This document shows, piece by piece, positions 14,820-16,625 of a stretch of DNA of 16,625 nt. The notes under the pieces are model-generated. The model saw only the letters and a list, made by a program, of their open reading frames with translations. It was not told where the DNA came from and searched no databases. The stretch is from Flavobacteriales bacterium UBA6969 (GTDB taxonomy: Bacteria > Bacteroidota > Bacteroidia > Flavobacteriales_D > Sanyastnellaceae): NCBI GenBank assembly GCA_002448555.1, contig DJYV01000112.1, positions 1 through 16,625 of the forward strand. Direction: 5' to 3'. The translations under genes and the position numbers were made by a program. Each line of letters opens with the position of its first letter. Position 1 is the stretch's first letter.

Positions 14820-16109
14820 ATGAGTTGCAACAATTGTAGAAATGGAGCGGACGGCAAACCTCGGGGATGCCGCAGCAACGGGAACTGTGGAGTCGGCGGT
14901 TGTGGTTCACTAACGGTGTTTGATTGGTTGGAAGGCGTGGCCTTGCCATCGGGTCAGCGCCCGTTTGATGTGGTGGAGGTGCGGTTCAAGGCCAACCGAA
15001 AAGGATTTTTTCGCAAACCTTCGACCATGGACGCGCACGTCGGTGACGTGGTGGTACTCGATGCTGACCACGGGTTGGACGTGGGCGTTGTGAGCCTCTC
15101 CGGTGAACTCGTCCGCGCGCAGATGAACGCGAAAGGGACCAAAGACGACCACGAAATCAAGCGCATCGAACGCAAAGCGACGCAAGAGGACATCGATACG
15201 TGGCAGAAGGCAAGCTTGCGGGAAGCGGACACCCTTCGCGAAGCGCGTGAGATCATCAAAGGCCTAGGCCTTGGCATGAAATTGACGGATGTGGAGTTTC
15301 AAGGGGATGGCAAGAAGGGCACATTTTACTACACCGCTGAGGACCGCGTTGACTTCAGGGAATTGGTACGGGCCTTGGCCTCGGCCTTCGGTGTTCGCAT
15401 TGAAATGCGTCAAATCGGCGCCCGGCAGGAGGCGGCACGCGTCGGCGGTATCGGGGTGTGTGGCAGGGAATTGTGTTGCTCCAGCTGGCTGAAGGATTTC
15501 CGCAGCGTCAGCACGTCAGCTGCTCGCTACCAGCAATTGTCATTGAACCCTCAGAAGTTGGCAGGGCAATGCGGCAAATTGAAATGCTGCCTCAATTTTG
15601 AACTGGACCAATACGTAGAAGCGGTCAAGGATTTCCCTTCACCCAACGCCAAAATCAAACTCAAGGAAGGCCGTGCATTTGTCTTTAAAATGGACATTTT
15701 CAAGCGATTGGTCTACCTGATGGCGCCCGATGGAGCTACCAATGGACCGGTGGCTGTGACATTGGAAGACATGCACGAGTTGCTCGAAATGAACAAGCGC
15801 GGCCAGTATCCGCACAGCCTCACCGAATTTGCCTTGGAAGAAGGGCCGGACGAGGTGGATGAGACCTATTCGAATGTGGTAGGGCAGGACAGCTTGACGC
15901 GCTTTGACGAGCAACGCCGCCGCCGGAAAAAGCGGTCCGGCCGCAGAAACCGACCGGGCAATAAGTCCAAGGCTGGAGGAGGCGAGTCCAAGGCGTCCGG
16001 AAACAACGCACCGCAAGGGGGCAAGGCTGACGGCAACAAACCGGGCAAGTCTCGAAAGAAGCGCCGGCGCCCACCGCGCAATGCCAATGCGAAAACCGAT
16101 AAGTCGTGA
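14820..16109 (+). CDS. ricT: PSP1-domain protein RicT (YaaT-like), cysteine-rich, with basic tail
   Basis: A 429-residue PSP1-domain protein. In Bacillus subtilis RicT (YaaT) forms a complex with RicA and RicF that carries iron-sulfur clusters and aids RNase Y-dependent mRNA maturation. The role in Bacteroidota is not established. The N-terminus is cysteine-rich (C3, C6, C17, C23, C28) before VFDWL. The PSP1 core spans about 40-280 and contains the cysteine clusters VCGRELCCSSWL (about 213-224) and QCGKLKCCLNFE (about 251-262). From about residue 361 to the end the protein is low-complexity and strongly basic (RRRRKKRSGRR, KSRKKRRRPPR), suggesting RNA binding. holB-ricT order is shared with Bacillus. 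The last four bases overlap the GTG of gldH. ATG 14820 matches the typical MSCNNC start. Confidence 0.92.
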   Translation: MSCNNCRNGADGKPRGCRSNGNCGVGGCGSLTVFDWLEGVALPSGQRPFDVVEVRFKANRKGFFRKPSTMDAHVGDVVVLDADHGLDVGVVSLSGELVRAQMNAKGTKDDHEIKRIERKATQEDIDTWQKASLREADTLREAREIIKGLGLGMKLTDVEFQGDGKKGTFYYTAEDRVDFRELVRALASAFGVRIEMRQIGARQEAARVGGIGVCGRELCCSSWLKDFRSVSTSAARYQQLSLNPQKLAGQCGKLKCCLNFELDQYVEAVKDFPSPNAKIKLKEGRAFVFKMDIFKRLVYLMAPDGATNGPVAVTLEDMHELLEMNKRGQYPHSLTEFALEEGPDEVDETYSNVVGQDSLTRFDEQRRRRKKRSGRRNRPGNKSKAGGGESKASGNNAPQGGKADGNKPGKSRKKRRRPPRNANAKTDKS

Positions 16110-16582
16110 AGACCGCGCAGTCGTTGGGCTTCGCGGCGCTGATTGTGTTGGGGTTGGGATGCGGGACAGATGCGTTTTACGCTGAAACCCAGCCGATTGA
16201 TCCGGACCTTGGCTGGGAAGCCGACGAAGAAGCCACCTTTGAATGGCAGGTAACCGACACGCTGGCGCGGTATGATTTTTTCATTGACCTCCGGCACGAT
16301 CAACGTTACCCCTTCAGCAACATCTACTTGTTTGTGGACTTCACCTTTCCGAATGGCCGGACCCTGCGGGATACCCTGGCGTGCGACTTGGCCGATGAAC
16401 GCGGCAGGTGGTTGGGAACCGGGTTTGGCAACTTGGTCGACCACCGCATTGGATTCCGGAGTCAGACCGGCTTCCCATTGACCGGAGATTACGCCATCGG
16501 CATCCGACACGGGATGCGAGAAACACCACTGCCCGGAGTCTCGGACATTGGTTTTCGCCTCGAACCTGCTGCGGAGCGTTAG
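16106..16582 (+). CDS. gldH: Gliding motility-associated lipoprotein GldH
   Basis: GldH is a lipoprotein required for gliding in Flavobacterium johnsoniae and also kept in non-gliding Bacteroidota, so motility cannot be concluded. The 158 residues begin with a short signal peptide, MKTAQSLGFAALIVLGLG, followed by C19 as the likely lipidated residue; the lipobox is loose, as often in this phylum. Family motifs are DLRHDQRYPFSNIYLF (the usual RNxxxYPYSN), FTFPNGRTLRDTLACDLA, GRWLGTGFG, FPLTGDYAIGIRHGMR and LPGVSDIGFRLE. The GTG start overlaps the ricT stop in GTGA, giving tight translational coupling; no in-frame ATG precedes the signal peptide. The protein would be processed by LspA, encoded in this window. 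Identification rests on motif order and length and is fairly secure. Confidence 0.88.
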   Translation: MKTAQSLGFAALIVLGLGCGTDAFYAETQPIDPDLGWEADEEATFEWQVTDTLARYDFFIDLRHDQRYPFSNIYLFVDFTFPNGRTLRDTLACDLADERGRWLGTGFGNLVDHRIGFRSQTGFPLTGDYAIGIRHGMRETPLPGVSDIGFRLEPAAER

Positions 16583-16625
16583 GGCAACGCCACCGGAGCG
16601 TCGAACACCACGGGCCGTTCGTTTT
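16579..16625 (-). CDS. Possible C-terminal end of an unidentified minus-strand gene
   Basis: On the minus strand a frame is open from the window edge to a TAA at 16579-16581 and reads NERPVVFDAPVALP. Its third codon positions are mostly G or C like the real genes here, and its stop overlaps that of gldH tail to tail, as with lspA/ispG. The piece is too short to identify, and the other two minus frames are also open, so it could be chance. Confidence 0.3.
   Translation of the reverse strand, partial: NERPVVFDAPVALP

Noticed and set aside
33..16582. Search for a novel multi-gene system, CRISPR array, prophage, toxin-antitoxin pair or tRNA genes
   Set aside because: All long frames are accounted for by known families, gaps between genes are at most 93 bases, and I found no direct repeats, integrase or transposase, or cloverleaf sequences.

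Overview
The window looks like a piece of a GC-rich Bacteroidota chromosome, most likely Flavobacteriia. The evidence is a GldH-type lipoprotein, an IPExxxVDY-family protein between rnc and pyk, an IspG with the long Bacteroidota/plant-type insertion, a TraR/DksA-like protein without zinc cysteines between ileS and lspA, and near-absence of Shine-Dalgarno sequences with TAnnTTYG-like promoter elements instead. Every gene is housekeeping or a known family. I see no mobile element, CRISPR array, RNA gene, phage gene or defence system, and no gene-free stretch longer than about 95 bases.

Left part (1-3868, + strand): the 3' portion of fabF (fatty acid elongation, cut by the window edge), rnc (RNase III) 8 bases later, then the IPExxxVDY protein with its own promoter motif, and pyk (pyruvate kinase) 12 bases behind it. 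Middle (3953-8355, + strand): ileS, a DksA/TraR-like regulator and lspA form a tight three-gene unit behind one TATCTTCG motif. Next, ispG (isoprenoid precursor synthesis) runs on the minus strand (8357-10294). It converges on lspA with one base between the stop codons and diverges from recO across a 93-base region that holds a candidate promoter in each direction.

Right part (10388-16582, + strand): recO (DNA repair), a TonB-dependent outer-membrane receptor of the haem-receptor-like type, then holB (DNA polymerase III delta'), ricT (PSP1-domain protein) and gldH, the last two overlapping by 4 bases. The final bases may hold the C-terminus of an unidentified minus-strand gene.

The most interesting points are: (1) the isoleucyl-tRNA synthetase carries a GIHH signature in place of HIGH, the altered GXHH motif tied to extreme mupirocin resistance in type 2 IleRS; (2) an 8-base TAnnTTCG motif recurs in five of the short intergenic gaps and in three of them lies only 4-6 bases before the ATG, suggesting leaderless transcripts; (3) non-ATG starts occur only in operon-internal genes that lack this motif. 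I did not find a convincing new multi-gene system.
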